NCBI GenBank assembly: GCA_958496175.1
Contig: OY292274.1
Location: forward strand, 26,947,482 to 27,011,481
DNA: 64,000 nucleotides
Source of the DNA: Sisyra terminalis
Lineage: Eukaryota > Arthropoda > Insecta > Neuroptera > Sisyridae
Direction: 5' to 3'
Positions 11,779-24,914 of this stretch are shown here, piece by piece. The notes below the pieces were generated by a model that had not been told where the DNA came from, ran no database searches, and was given only the letters and a program-made list of their open reading frames with translations. Each line of letters starts with the position of its first letter. Position 1 is the first letter of the stretch. A program made the translations under genes and the position numbers.

Positions 11779-14700
11779 ATACCAAGGCATTGTATATAAA
11801 ATCTCAAATATTTAAAATATTATAATGCTGACATTGACAATAAAGACAATAGGTACAATTGAGATATTTTTTATTCACTAAAACACTACATTAACTTAAT
11901 AAAAAGCGACAGATTTCAAACTGATTTACACATTTTTCCATGATGGAACAATGGCTAATCGCGTGTGACGTCACAATTAAGATTGTGAGATGAGCCTGGG
12001 AACGTAATCAAGCATTCAAATAGAGATGAAGGAAAGATACAAAGATAGTTTTGTATGTTGTTATAATTCAAGATATCCTCCTGTAAATCGGATATGGACG
12101 CTAATTTCAACCCCGCAGTGCCTCTGAAAAAGCTATTTAAATTAAAGTTCACACTAACCTGGATGACGTCATTTCCTGTGAGTGTGGGACCGAGGAAGGA
12201 TTCATTTACATGAGAATATTTTAAAAAAATATCATTTCGGATTTAATGATAATAATTTATATCAAGTTAGAAAATTTTTGAAAAAAATTGACTCTTATTT
12301 TTTTTTAGACAAAATCTGTAAGTGTTATTAACGCTATTAGTTAACACACAAATTCGTTTTCAATTTACGTCTGACATTGTTCACGTTTAAGAGTTCTGGG
12401 ATCTGTTGCACTTGACTTTTATAACTATGGGAACGTTTCTCACGACATATTTATTAAGGCTATTGTAATTACACCATAGTATTACGGACTTTTGTGATCT
12501 GCTTTTTGTTTCAATTTTTATGCAACATTTGTTTTCTTTCTGTCTCCAGTATCTTCTTGTTACGTCTCATCATTTCGTTTTCATCAGATACACACGTTAT
12601 AATTTTCAAACGATTCCATGAAGGCGTTTTATTTCAAAGAAAAGTGATAACAATCTTTCTTACAAATAAAAAAAGGGGTAAATAATTTAAATATAATAAA
12701 AATTGTCTTTGATTAATTATCTTTTTCTGTTATTAATAAATAATTTCAATTGGCACGTTAGCGTTAATGTTTTCATTTTATAGTGTAAAATAAATGAGAA
12801 TTTTTAATGATACATAAAACAAATTTTAAATATATATTTAATGAAATAAACCTTCTACTTTAAATGCTAGTAGGTGTGGATTCAAGTTTCATAATTGCTG
12901 GAATTTTTACTTCCCAAATTTCAATTTGTATAACCTTACCTAGAGATTTAAGCTTCAATCATTCAAGCAAAAGTTTCAAAATATCAACAAATAATACATA
13001 ACAATAATAATAAGAATTCAGAGTTTACTTTCTGAAGAAGTAATAAGCACATATCATTTGAGTTTATTGGAAAAGTACTTTCCAGTTTTTCCCAGACTAT
13101 TACTTAATTAAAAAACCCTAACACCATTTTTCCTAATCATTTTAGTGGATACTTCTTCTGACTAAGATACATAGATATACCAAATATATTTTCAAACTTC
13201 AAAGCAATATTGGGACAACTAAAAATATTGATAATTGCATTAAGGAATTCGGTAATGGTTCAAAAAAAAAAATTATCACAAACGGTATATATTTCTCGAT
13301 AAAACTAAGCTTTGTATACGTAACTCGGATGACACGATTAAAATTTATTATACCAATTACGTATATATTCATTATTGAAGAATTAATTAAACCTTCCCAA
13401 ATATAAATTATATAAGCCGAATACTGTATATTCTAAATTCGCAGAAGATAAACTCCAATCGTACAGAAATACAATTCGAGTTAAGTTCGAAGCCCTAACG
13501 GTGCGGAAAAAAATTTTAGAATCAACTTTAGAAGGCTAAATTAAGATCCAGATTTGTCTCAAAAACTTAACATTTATACAGTATTTAAACAGTATTTAAA
13601 TAGCAAATTGTTCTTACATTTATCGTTATTTTCTATTATTTTTCATTTTTCATTTGTTCTTACCAAAATTACGAACGTTGAATTAGGAAATACAATCATA
13701 GGAAAAACGATTTGAATACGAAGCTGTTGATATTTTACTCTTAGAAATTAAAGCTTGAGCTAAATTAATTGAATTCATGAAAATTAGAAACTTCAACTAG
13801 TGCGAATTTTGTAAGTATTTTAAACGGTATAAGGGCACTGACTATTTTAATATTAAAGGGAAATTTAAGGGAACTCAATCTAAGTCCCGAAAGGTGACGA
13901 ACACGAAACGTTGTACAAAGATGAAATAAAAATCATAATGAAAAATCTTTTTTGAAAAAAAAAAGATTTTTATTCCAAAAGCCCCTTGAGTTAAGGGAAC
14001 TTTTATTTACATTAAGTGAAAAATTCCTGTTGTTTTCAGGCCATTCATAAATTATGTAAGGATAATTTCGGTAACTTTTGACCTCACCTTTCATATGTAG
14101 GGATGCATAAAATATTTTTAACTCTCTTTCCTCTTTCTCACGTAAGATTTTATCACATTCTTTTGAATAATAAAATGTTAGAAAAAGACCAGTTACACTA
14201 AAGCTTACGGTTTAACATAAATTATTTTTTTTTACTTTTTAACAAATAATAATTCAAAATATAATCGTGATATTGAATTTTGAATTGATTGAAGATGTAG
14301 GGATTTTCTTCCCCCCCCTCAATACTCTCTCGTAATTAATAAATGACCCTTTATGATTTTCAAGTACTTTTATAAAACTTTAACTTATAAGATAATATAC
14401 TTGCTCCTATCCAAAATTTTAGAAGACTAGTTAGAAATACAAGTATTTTCATTTAGGTATATGTGGTTGATCATATGAAATATGTTTGAAATAGTTGGCG
14501 TATTTTACAAGCTATTTAATGTACTGAGCTTCTATGAATGAAATTGTTAAAAAAAAATAATAACTCTTGTAAAATAGACCCATAGATTTAATACATTTAG
14601 AGGCCTGTTGTTGGCCATTATGTACAGACCAATATAGAAAACGTTGGATTGAGGAAAAGGTATTCGTATAGTGTTAAATAAAAAAGAGTGAAAAATAACT

Positions 14701-14879
14701 GATGCAAATAAGTGCAACATGTAAAATTGACGAAATGAGAGAAAGCGTTAAATTCGCTACGAATAAATGCAACTAAAGTGGCGAGTCATTTTATAAATGT
14801 AAGCGTTATCTTTTACAATTATTAATTTTATTTTATTTGGATTTAGTTTTTAATGATTTTATGTAATAATAAAAGAAAT

Positions 14880-15035
14880 CGTCGTCGGTCGATTGTTAAT
14901 TTCTTATTGCTCTTTATACTCCCTCCTGGTCGATAGTACCTTTCGCGGTCCGTTATTTTCGTTCCACGTCACGTCAATCAAACCTCAGTCATGATTCGTT
15001 ACGAATGCAACTGGGAAGGAAAGAAAAAACGTTAC
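14880..15035. other. GC-elevated island (candidate regulatory element)
   Basis: A compact block with CpG-bearing words (CGTCGTCGGTCGATTG, CCTTTCGCGGTCCG, TTCCACGTCACGTCAATC) in otherwise AT-rich DNA. CACGTCACGTCA resembles overlapping E-box/CRE-like sites. No reading frame stays open with splice sites, so a non-coding regulatory role is more plausible than an exon. Confidence 0.25.
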
Positions 15036-16476
15036 ACTTAGACTGGAGTATTTGTATGTATTTCATTTTTATGTTAAATTAGGTGTTGAAACTTTCTTTT
15101 CTACATTTTTTCCGGAATTTTTTAAAACTAATTTTCATATTTTATTTAAGTTATAAAAAAAAACGTGAATTATTCTTATAATTGTTTCATTATTATGTTA
15201 ATTTTCATTTCAATACTATCGTACTTATTAAAATTACATCCAATTCGGTATTGGCTAGCTTTTCGTCAGTGATACTTTCTAATTGTTATTTTAAGTTTAA
15301 TAACGAAGAAATTATTAAAAAAATAAATACAAACCACAATTCATTGTTTTATATTTTCGTTAAAATTAAAAACAGAGAGCTCAAATTTCAACACTATATT
15401 CTGTGTATATGTATACTTGTATCTCTACTTATATTTCAAATTAAATTCTGATTTTCGTTAATTAAAAAAAAATAACTTTAATTGCTATGTAATCGTTAAA
15501 CGAAAACTTGCGTGTGTTTTATCTCCTTTTTTTATTTGTTCTCTTAAGTTAGCACGTACATATCATACAATTTATATAACTTCAATAAAAGCATACTTAA
15601 CAGTAGACAATATTACTTTGTGACCCCGAAAAGAAACAACAAAAAATGACGTGCAAAGATGCAACTATAATAGCGACAGCCTATTAATAGTAATGATAAT
15701 CTAAATAACATAGATTGAGGCTTGTCATTAATCACCATAATCGTTGGGGAGATTGCACAAGCGTATGTAGGTATATAGATACCTTCTATAACATAGGTTT
15801 TTAATGATAAAAAAATCTGGTCCTAATTACTTAAATGCGTCTCACTGCATTCCAAACCAAATACCAAATATCTCGTGTAAATTGATTATTATTTTATAAT
15901 AATAATATAATATTTACCGTTATGGAGAAAGATTATCATTTAGTTAACAATTTTTTTGTTGGTTTTTCTATTATAGTGTTTAACGGTGTTGTTAAAAGTA
16001 AAAAAAAAAATGCTTTTGCAAGTGAATTTATTGCGCTTATAAATAAGTGGGTATATATATTTGTATTTGTAACATAGATACCTTTACATATATGTATTCA
16101 AATAAGTGAACTATATTTATTATTTAATCAATAAGTTGACGGGATTAAAGCATTACAGATTAATCATTGCGATATTTAAAATGATTAAAAACGAAATTAA
16201 GAGTTGAAAAGTAATTTTAAGAAAATTGCGTTTAAATGTAAAAAAAAATGAATAATTGGTTTTTACCAAAAAGTTTCATCACTTCTTGCGTGTGCGCTTT
16301 ATTAATTTTAGGGTAAAATATTGATATTTGATTCAATAACATTAGAAAAATTTTGTTGAATTAAATTAATATTCATTGTTTTTTTACGGAACCAAATGCT
16401 TCACTCGCACTGGTATGGTTTTTCCGAAATTAATTACAGGTTTTTTGCATACCGTAGTAAACAATAATTATAATAT

Positions 16477-16498
16477 TAATATACGCATGCGTATATTA
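16477..16498. repeat. Perfect 22-bp palindrome with alternating purine-pyrimidine core
   Basis: The sequence TAATATACGC joined to its exact reverse complement GCGTATATTA around a central AT is perfectly self-complementary. About 10 bp further on, ATACGCACGCGTAT repeats the motif imperfectly. The core alternates purine and pyrimidine. No function is implied. Confidence 0.7.
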
Positions 16499-16679
16499 TT
16501 ATTCACATACGCACGCGTATATTAAAAGTGATACCTACCTGAACTTTTAATGTATTTGTTTAAGTATATATATATATATAATATAATAATTAATATGTAA
16601 GCCAGTAATAATTTTACATAATGATCAATATGTAATACTATTATACAGACACCTCTATACTTATTTATTTACTAAATGG

Positions 16680-16840
16680 AAGTGATTGGCAGACGCTGCG
16701 GTCACGGGCGGCCGCACACCTCCAATTATGAATATTAATTAGGTTTCATTAGTTCATTTAAGTGTTTGGAAGGGGGCGCATATTTTAGGCACCGTCCGTG
16801 CCTTTGGTTTCACCAATGATTAAGATCTCAGCGCTTAATT
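16680..16840. other. GC-elevated island with homeodomain-type core (candidate enhancer)
   Basis: A GC-rich head (GCTGCGGTCACGGGCGGCCG near 16697) is followed by an ATTAATTAG core near 16733 and then another GC-rich block (GGCACCGTCCGTGCC). TAATTA cores are generic homeodomain sites. The latter block is itself a near-palindrome (GGCAC/GTGCC). No frame with splice sites spans it. The regulatory reading is inference. Confidence 0.3.
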
Positions 16841-19800
16841 TAATAGAGAAATCTTTTCTTTTATTTTACAACACTTCTGATAATTAATTCGATTATAGCA
16901 TTAGTCGGAATAATTAATTTAAAGTCTTAATCTGTTCTAAGCTCATCTTCGTTTTTTTAAGTATTTTTATTAGAAATAAAGAAAAATTGTGCTATCGAAA
17001 CGTTAATCTAACACTTCAAATATCATCCGGGATATAATACCGCCACTTGTTTTATATTGTATGTTATTTTCTCTTTGTGTTAATAATGTGTAATACATCA
17101 TTTTTCTCTGATTGTAAAAATAACAATAAAAAAATCTACTGCCAACAAGGTCAGATTTATTTCCTGATAATAAAAGGCGGCTCGAGGACTGCTGAGATGA
17201 TGAGTTCAAATACAAATATTGCGCAGTTAATGTCCTTCAAAAAATTTCAGAAAGCCTGAAATTAGTAGGCTGAACCTATGAATAATGTAAAAAAATGTAC
17301 CAGTAAAACAATTTTAGTAATTTGCTATTGTTTTAACAAATCACACGGAAACAATAATTGAGTTTTTGGGAATTATACTTAAAATATATTAGAAAACAAA
17401 GTTTAGGTAAATGATGTTTTTGCTATTTTAAAACTAACTAGATAAGCTAAATTTATTTAAAACATTTACATATTATTTGCAAAAAGAAGGACAAGGATTA
17501 TTTAAATCCTCAATCAATTGATGGTTTTTTTTTCAAGGACTAAGAAATAATAATTTCATTCTCAATTGAATTGTCAAGTGAAGTTTTCCACGTTCCATTT
17601 TCGATAAGATTTTTACATATGACACTTCCTATCAAAGGTTAAACATAGAAAATCAGCAGTCTCAAACATTTGCATTATGAATATCGAGAATCTATTTTGA
17701 ATATATTTGCATTGCTTTTCATATTCAAATGACATCGTTATCTAATAAGAGAAAATGCTTGTTGGGCATATAAATTCCGATTGGATTAGATAGAAAAATT
17801 TTTGATTTTTTTTCCCATTACTACTGGAGTTTTATTGTTATGATTACTGTGGGCTTTTAATCCAGTTCTGTTTGCACTTCCTGTCCGCCTGGATGTGAGA
17901 ACAAAGGAAACGCGTACACAACATTCCATGCTAGCGACTCTTCCACAACAAGGCGCATGTGCCAAATAAAACAATTATTCTTTCAATGTGTATTTGTTCC
18001 AACATCCTCTCTAATGGCCATTACCAGCTTAGAGACTGATACTTCGATTTTAAAATCACTTCACACAAATTACTTTTTCCATCAATCTATTTTGAAAACT
18101 ATTTGTCTCACATAGGTTCAGGTGATTGCCCTTATTGCTTACATACATACATATGAATGATTGCATGAAAATTACGATCAATAATCTATAGGTACACGGT
18201 AGGTATAAAAAGTGAAAACATCCAAATTTTTTAGACATGGAAAAACTTGTACCTAATAATAAAAAAAATGTATCTGATAAGTATTTTTCCATACCAATTT
18301 AATGTTTCCAAACACAGAAAGTATTATTTTTCTACGTACAATAAAATTAATCGATTATTATCTTTTTCAACGATCAATTAAATTTGGTATACTTATCAAT
18401 ACAAGATTCTGAACCTTATTGAAAAAGTGATCTCATTAATTAATTATACTTTCAAACGCCTAATTAAAAACTTTTTTTTATAAATTAACTCTTCTTTGTT
18501 AACTGTAGTAAATAAAAAAATATTTTTTTTGAATGATGTTTCATTGGATATTACATTATTAAAATCAATAAGTAGATACCTTATAGTTTAAACATTATAT
18601 TGGCTATTTTTTCATTTAATCGTTTAAATTGATTAATTAAAACAAACTTGTTCTTGACAAATTATTTAATATTTATAAATGAAAATAAAAGTTGAAAAAT
18701 GTATAGATCATAGGAGACGATAGATTTCCTTTTAAGGGGTTCAATTTTTTCATAGCAAAAGAGCTGGTTATACAAAGAATCATTAAATATATGAAAGATT
18801 GAAGAAAAATTAAGATCTTTTTTGCCAGTAGAAAACATGTTGATTTTTTGTGTATTATAATTTTAACATGCAAATGTAGCTGATCTTTAATTGGTTATCA
18901 ATTTTCCTAGAAAAAGTTTAACCAAAAAATTGATAATTGAAAAGAAGTGACTATCAGATTTCCAGGTACCCTTAACAAACATAGCACGAAATATAGATTC
19001 AAAGAGTCCGAACGAAATAGGCTTTTTTCACAATATTTATATACAAAATAGCAGACCCAAATCATAATTATCTTTCCTGTTACTAGCAGCACAAATATTT
19101 AAAGAAAACGTAAGGTTTTAAAAAGATATTCCAATTTTTCAATGCATAACGGAAAATGTGTTAAAATATGGCGCCGTGTGTTTGCAGTATTAACTTTTAC
19201 CCAACTAATCTATAACTAAGGTAACATAAGTTAGTACGCTAGACACTCTTGTGGCGGCGCCACGTATTGGCACAAGAAGCAGAAGATTGAAATTTACAGC
19301 TGTTAATAATAACAACACCTTCAGTGTAATAATTCGAACATATGTTTCTTAAAAAGTAGTGCGCTTTACCGGTACTGAACAAATTGATGTCATCTTTTTA
19401 ATATTACGTTCGGATTCCTTGTATCTATACTTCGTGATACAAAGGTTCATCCCATTTAGGCACTGTAGTTATATCTCTCTTACTTATTTACGCATTAATA
19501 GCTAAGTTTGCTTCTATTTTAAATAGCTTTACAATTTTTTAGCACTCTTCACAAAGTTAGGCTGTCGCAAAATAAATTTCGTTTTTTTCGAAAAAATAAA
19601 AGACGATTTTCTTAGAGTATATACATAAATATTTTTTTGAGTTATTGGAACTCCAGATCCAATATCTTTTACCACCGTTCCGGTAGTAGTATAATTTCAC
19701 GCTCTTAAAATTTGTGTTTTTTGTTAGTACAGACGATTTTTCACCTCCTTCCTAGACATACTTTTTTTTGCCGCCTAAAAACCTCATAAAAGTTTGATTA

Positions 19801-22800
19801 GTGGCCCAAAGTTTTTACAGCTTTAAGGAAATGTAATACTACCCCTACCGAATCTTCACGTTTGAAACCTTTGAATTATTATTGCTTTGGGTTTCAATGA
19901 AATTCGTTACACGACGACATCTTTACGGCAAATGAGGAAATCAAAAATCACTTGCTTAAGTTTTGTGTAATTACAGGCATGGAATATAATGCTAATACCA
20001 AAGATACGACATAAGGTATTGTACACGATTGGATAATTTAAATACAATAAAGTATTTATAAATTATAAGAAAATTGATTTTTATTTTCTTAAAAAAGAAA
20101 CAAAATTTATTTCCGAGAAACCTGTTCAAAAACTGTGTTTACAGCGGAATTGTAAAAAGAGAACTAAAAATTAATTAACAATACATGTTACAGAATATTT
20201 TCATGTTTCACTTATCCTTAGAATTATAACGTGTTAAGATGATCTTGTCTAGCGTTAAACTCTGGAACATGTAGAAGCATATATGCCCCACGTTTAGCAG
20301 GTTCTTTCTGCATTACTTGTGAAAAAGCATTATATACTATTCATATACCTGCATGCTAGTCAAATATCTCTTCCTTTTTGAATCTCCTAACAAAGCATTA
20401 AAAATAAAAGCCTTAGTAACTCTAAAAGAAATAAATTTATTATTGACAACAAACCTGACGAATATATCTCAACTAAACGCCATTGACTTCACTTATATAA
20501 GAATTTGAGTTTTTTTTAACTTTTAAGTATTTTAATTTGTTTATTTTTTTATTGATAAAATAATGCATTACTAAATAATAACCATTTCTAACAATAAATT
20601 TTATTTCGATCAATGCACAACTGTTATATACGAAGGTGGTCACAATTTGAATACAAAGCGTAGGTCATATACTATACTTGTCTGTTTATAAAGGATTGAA
20701 TAAAATACTTTGCTAAAATATGATCTTTCTGCGATAAGAGACCCGATTGTGTAATGCAGCCCCCGTTTTTCTTGTCTTTTTTTGTGGCGTATTGACACCA
20801 CAGTATTATAATTATCATAATTACAATGATCAATAAATCAATAATATTACCTATAAGAATAAATAATACAATAAGTGTGCTAAATTACTTTTGTAAATGA
20901 CGACAATCAACAATAGAAATACCATACTTTTGAAGAAGTTGTAAAGATTTATTTTTTCCTAACGGAAGATTTAATTTTTAATAACTTTTGCAATGAATAA
21001 TGACTCGAAAATTTTGTTTAAAAAAATAATGCTGCATTCATAAGGTTTGAGAAAATAATGAAAATTACTAAAGTTCAATAAAATTATTGTTAAAGAAAGT
21101 ATTGAATGTCAAGAGGCTAGAACGTTTGCAAAACAGAAATACAGGAAACTTCTTCAAGGAAAGGTGGAGCTTCCTGTTTAAGATTCACTCGTCATTTTTA
21201 TTAATCCGTTGATTAAGATACCGAAGATCTTTCTTATACATGTATATGATACAATAATCGTGAATCATGTAATTAGGTCAGTATGTATGCAAATTAGTTT
21301 GATTTAAAATTAATGGTCGTGTGCCATAACATTTTTTTTTCAGTAGCAATCGACAATAATTTTATTTTTTTTTTTACTAAAAAAAAATAATCAAAAACCG
21401 GTTCGATAATGGTATAAAGCGATCTTTTATTATAGATAATTATATTCTGGATATCCTTATGATATTTGAAACATTTAAAACTAGTGTAATTATGCGTTTA
21501 AGATTTTTACGCCGGTTAATTTATTGAAACATAAAGTTAGAAGGTATCTGCGGTATTCAAAACTTGTAATATTTACAGATGAAAAAAAATCATAATGTTA
21601 TATCAATGAGACTAAATTTTATGTCAAATAGTATCCAAAGGATTACAAAAAGAAAACATAATTAAAATAAAATTGTTTTATTTTTTTCGAAATACTTAAG
21701 TAGGTATAATGAGTAGGTAGATTGACCAATCAATATACAATTTGGGACTAATAGGTGCCTACTTTGATTTTAATTTGGTCCGGTAGATACAACTTTATTA
21801 GTCGTCGTAGAGAAGATAATGAGATAAATTTTGAAAAATTAGTTAGCAACTAAGTTTATGGATCATGCATTTTTTTATCTAAGCCTAGTTGTTGCAGCCT
21901 TCTTAGTGATTGGAAACGAGTGCCATTTTAAAAGGCGTTTCTTTTCAATCACAATTAATCAGCAAATGGAGGTCATAGGAGGTCAGATGGGAGTACGGGC
22001 GGCACCCGACCATACAGAACCTACCTTGATCATAAACAACATCAGAGAAAATACAATATCTTGTAATAATAACTAATATTTATATTTACATATATAGCAA
22101 GTTAGCAATGTCGTTCTAGGTACATACTCCAATAAGCGGATACAAATTCACATTTCAAATGGATTTTTATGTACATGTATTACATCTAAATTGTGAGATT
22201 TATTCAATGAATGATTTGCTGAAGAATTTAATACTATTTTTTTAATCACATATATTTTTCGAAATGTGTAGCAACCTCAACCTGCACTAATCATTAAAAG
22301 CATACAGCGAGTTTCAAATATTCAAAACTTTTATTGCTAAGAGATAAAGTTTTTTTTTATTTCAAAAATATTTTGCAAGCAAAATAACTTTGTAAATGCA
22401 TATGTAAGTGCATGATTTTCTATATGTAAGTACATTGTTCTAACGGCGCAACGCGTTAATGCATTGTTATTATTACTCTACCTCCTTTAATGCCCTACGG
22501 ATCAATAAGATGACCTAGTTAAGTAGTTACTTATTTTCTAGGAAAAAATCATCTTTTACCAGTGATTTTTTTCTTTTCATTTTTTTTTTGGTTAGGATTT
22601 TATCGATACTATGTCGAAGAAACTTATAATTATTACACTTTGTAGTTGTGGCATTTGTACACATACCTTATAATGCATTTATTTAATAATATGGAAAGAC
22701 TGAGATAGATTAGAGTTTTGCTGATAGCGGGCGCTAATTAAACTTTTCTTCAACATCTGGCTATAGAGAGAAAGAGAATTCCAATTAAATATTCAAACGA

Positions 22801-24408
22801 TTGTAAAGGTAGCTATTTTTATTCGATAAAATACCCATATTCGCATATTGATTATGAAGTTGTGTGATCTGAAAATTTACTTGGAAAATTGTTAATGTTT
22901 GCAACGTAATATTTTAGTAAAGGTAATGAAATTTTGTATATTAAGTCAAGAGAAAAAATGATATAGTTGTAACTTTTAAGGTTGGTGAAATATATAACGA
23001 TAAGATTTCAACTTAAAGGAGCGTTTGCATATTATAAGAGTATGTAGTATGTATAATAATATAATTTTATTATTACATGAAGACCAATTTATTGAAAAAA
23101 AATAAACAATTTATTTTAAGGAAACATTATGTAGGTATACACTTGTAAGTTATGTTTGATTTACTTCATTCGCGTCGTATGATCGATTTTCTATCAGTTG
23201 TCTTTGTTGGAATACTTTAATTTACAGTACCTATGCCTACGGAATCAGACCTTATTGTGGTTAGATATGTATAACGGTAATCAAATCTTAAAAATATTAG
23301 AACGATACAATCAATACCTACTTAAATATAGATGTATGCCTCACTTCCTTCCCACTGTAGTAATTTCATAAAACAATTAGTATCTAAATGTACAAATTGA
23401 TACCTAAGTACCGATAATCGTAAGCACCTATAACTTTTTAATTACAAATATTAATACATAAGCCAGTAGAAAATCAGTAAAACTCTTTAGATATGTAAAA
23501 AGAATTGAGTTCTTAAAATATTTGGTCTCCTATTTTAATATTTAGTATCATAAACTAGAAATATACCTTTCGGTTTATTAAATTCATAAAAAATAAAATA
23601 AAATATTATTTTTTTTAATTTGATTTAGTTTGCGGATTGATAGTTAATAAGTTATAGTTAAATTTTACAAAAATTTAAGAAAAATGATGATGTGTATAAT
23701 TAGGATGTATTTTTTTCAGTTTGTCAATATCTGTTGGACATTATTAGTAATGTACTATTTAAAAAGAAATAAATGTTTAGTATCAATAACTTTGTTTAAA
23801 TACTAGGTATACCTAAAGCAAAAACTAGCATATATGTATCTACGTATAAGAAATATCTCACCTATAATCCTATTATGTATATAATTAGTCTTAAAAGAAA
23901 AAAAAATGTGACAAATGTAAATCCGGTAGAAAACATGTAGGTATATAACACGACTAAGTTGTACCATAGAAGAAAAATTACTCAGAGTGGTAAATTACAG
24001 ATTTATAGAGAACTATTTTTACATAACTCAACACATTTATAAGTAAAGAGACTTGAACTATTTTAAAAGGCAAGCATAAATATTACATATTGTAAGTTAA
24101 AGTTTACATAATAGTCAATTTACCATGTACTGAATAATTACTTTGCTGTAACCCTTTTTTTGAATATGCAAACTTATTAAAACTATGCAGTTTTAAATCC
24201 TCTTTGTAATATTTCAAATTATATTTTGTGCAGTTGTATTAACCTTATTTTTATTTTTCCCCAAAACGAGGTTTTTCTTTTTCGTTTTTATATGGTAAAG
24301 TTTGGAGTATTATAGCTGAACAAAGATAAGTATATTTATATACATTTACAATGGTCACTGTCTCAGTAGACTAAGCAAATGCACATTAGGGAAATTAATG
24401 CTCTATGA

Positions 24409-24708
24409 CAGCGGTCGGGGAATTGGGGTAAAAATGATTTTTTTTTTAGGAAATACGGAATTTTTTTCTAATATTTCTAATGTCCCCAAACGTTCAAAAA
24501 GCCCCAATTTTGAAGTAATAATATCAAACATGAAGCAACATCATTTTTCCAAAACCTATACTACAAATATGTAAATGTAAATTAATTCAATTAATAATGT
24601 TTATTTAAAATTTACATTGATTGTTTTCTTTTCAGAATGGGGGGAGGGTAATATCAACTTACACAAAAATATTTTGGGGTAATGATTAAAATAGTTCCCC
24701 GACCGCTG
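24409..24708. mobile_element. hAT-like MITE, 300 bp
   Basis: The ends are inverted: CAGCGGTCGGGGAA at 24409 and its complement TTCCCCGACCGCTG ending at 24708, with further similarity inward (TTGGGGTAAAAATG against the complement of ATTTTGGGGTAATGATT, imperfectly). Outside, CTCTATGA and TTCTATGT match at 6 of 8 positions, consistent with a decayed 8-bp target-site duplication. CAGxGGTC-type ends plus an 8-bp duplication are typical of the hAT superfamily. The interior has no ORF. It sits 9 bp from the next MITE. Confidence 0.75.
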
Positions 24709-24717
24709 TTCTATGTT

Positions 24718-24914
24718 AAGGCCAATCCAGATGCTACGTTTTGCACAACCTTTTGTCTGCACAGTCTTAAGACGGAGTGAAAAGGTTGCAATTTTTAAAG
24801 AGTCTACATGGTGCAGAGATATCTCTATATTCTATATCTATCTCTATATTTTGCTCAGTTTTGTGTGATATTGTCAATGGAGGTTGTGCAAAACGTAGCG
24901 TCTAGACCGGCCTT
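24718..24914. mobile_element. Short MITE, ~197 bp, with ~35-bp terminal inverted repeats
   Basis: The left end reads AAGGCCAATCCAGATGCTAC then GTTTTGCACAACC; the right end is the reverse complement of AAGGCCGGTCTAGACGCTAC then GTTTTGCACAACC, with a handful of mismatches. The middle is non-coding and includes a TCTCTATATT-type low-complexity stretch. Termini do not match the adjacent hAT-like MITE, so this is a separate family. TTA flanks both sides, which could be a 3-bp duplication but may be chance. Confidence 0.75.

Larger units (their letters stand above)
11787..24400. other. AT-rich intronic stretch, no gene recognised
   Basis: No exon is supported. Short open frames (for example 12494-12685, 15182-15451 and 17003-17259 on both strands) are low-complexity, Ile/Phe/Lys/Asn-rich, and overlap on opposite strands, as expected by chance in AT-rich DNA. 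Two GC-elevated islands (14.88-15.03 and 16.68-16.84 kb) and a perfect 22-bp palindrome are listed separately. Confidence 0.5.
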
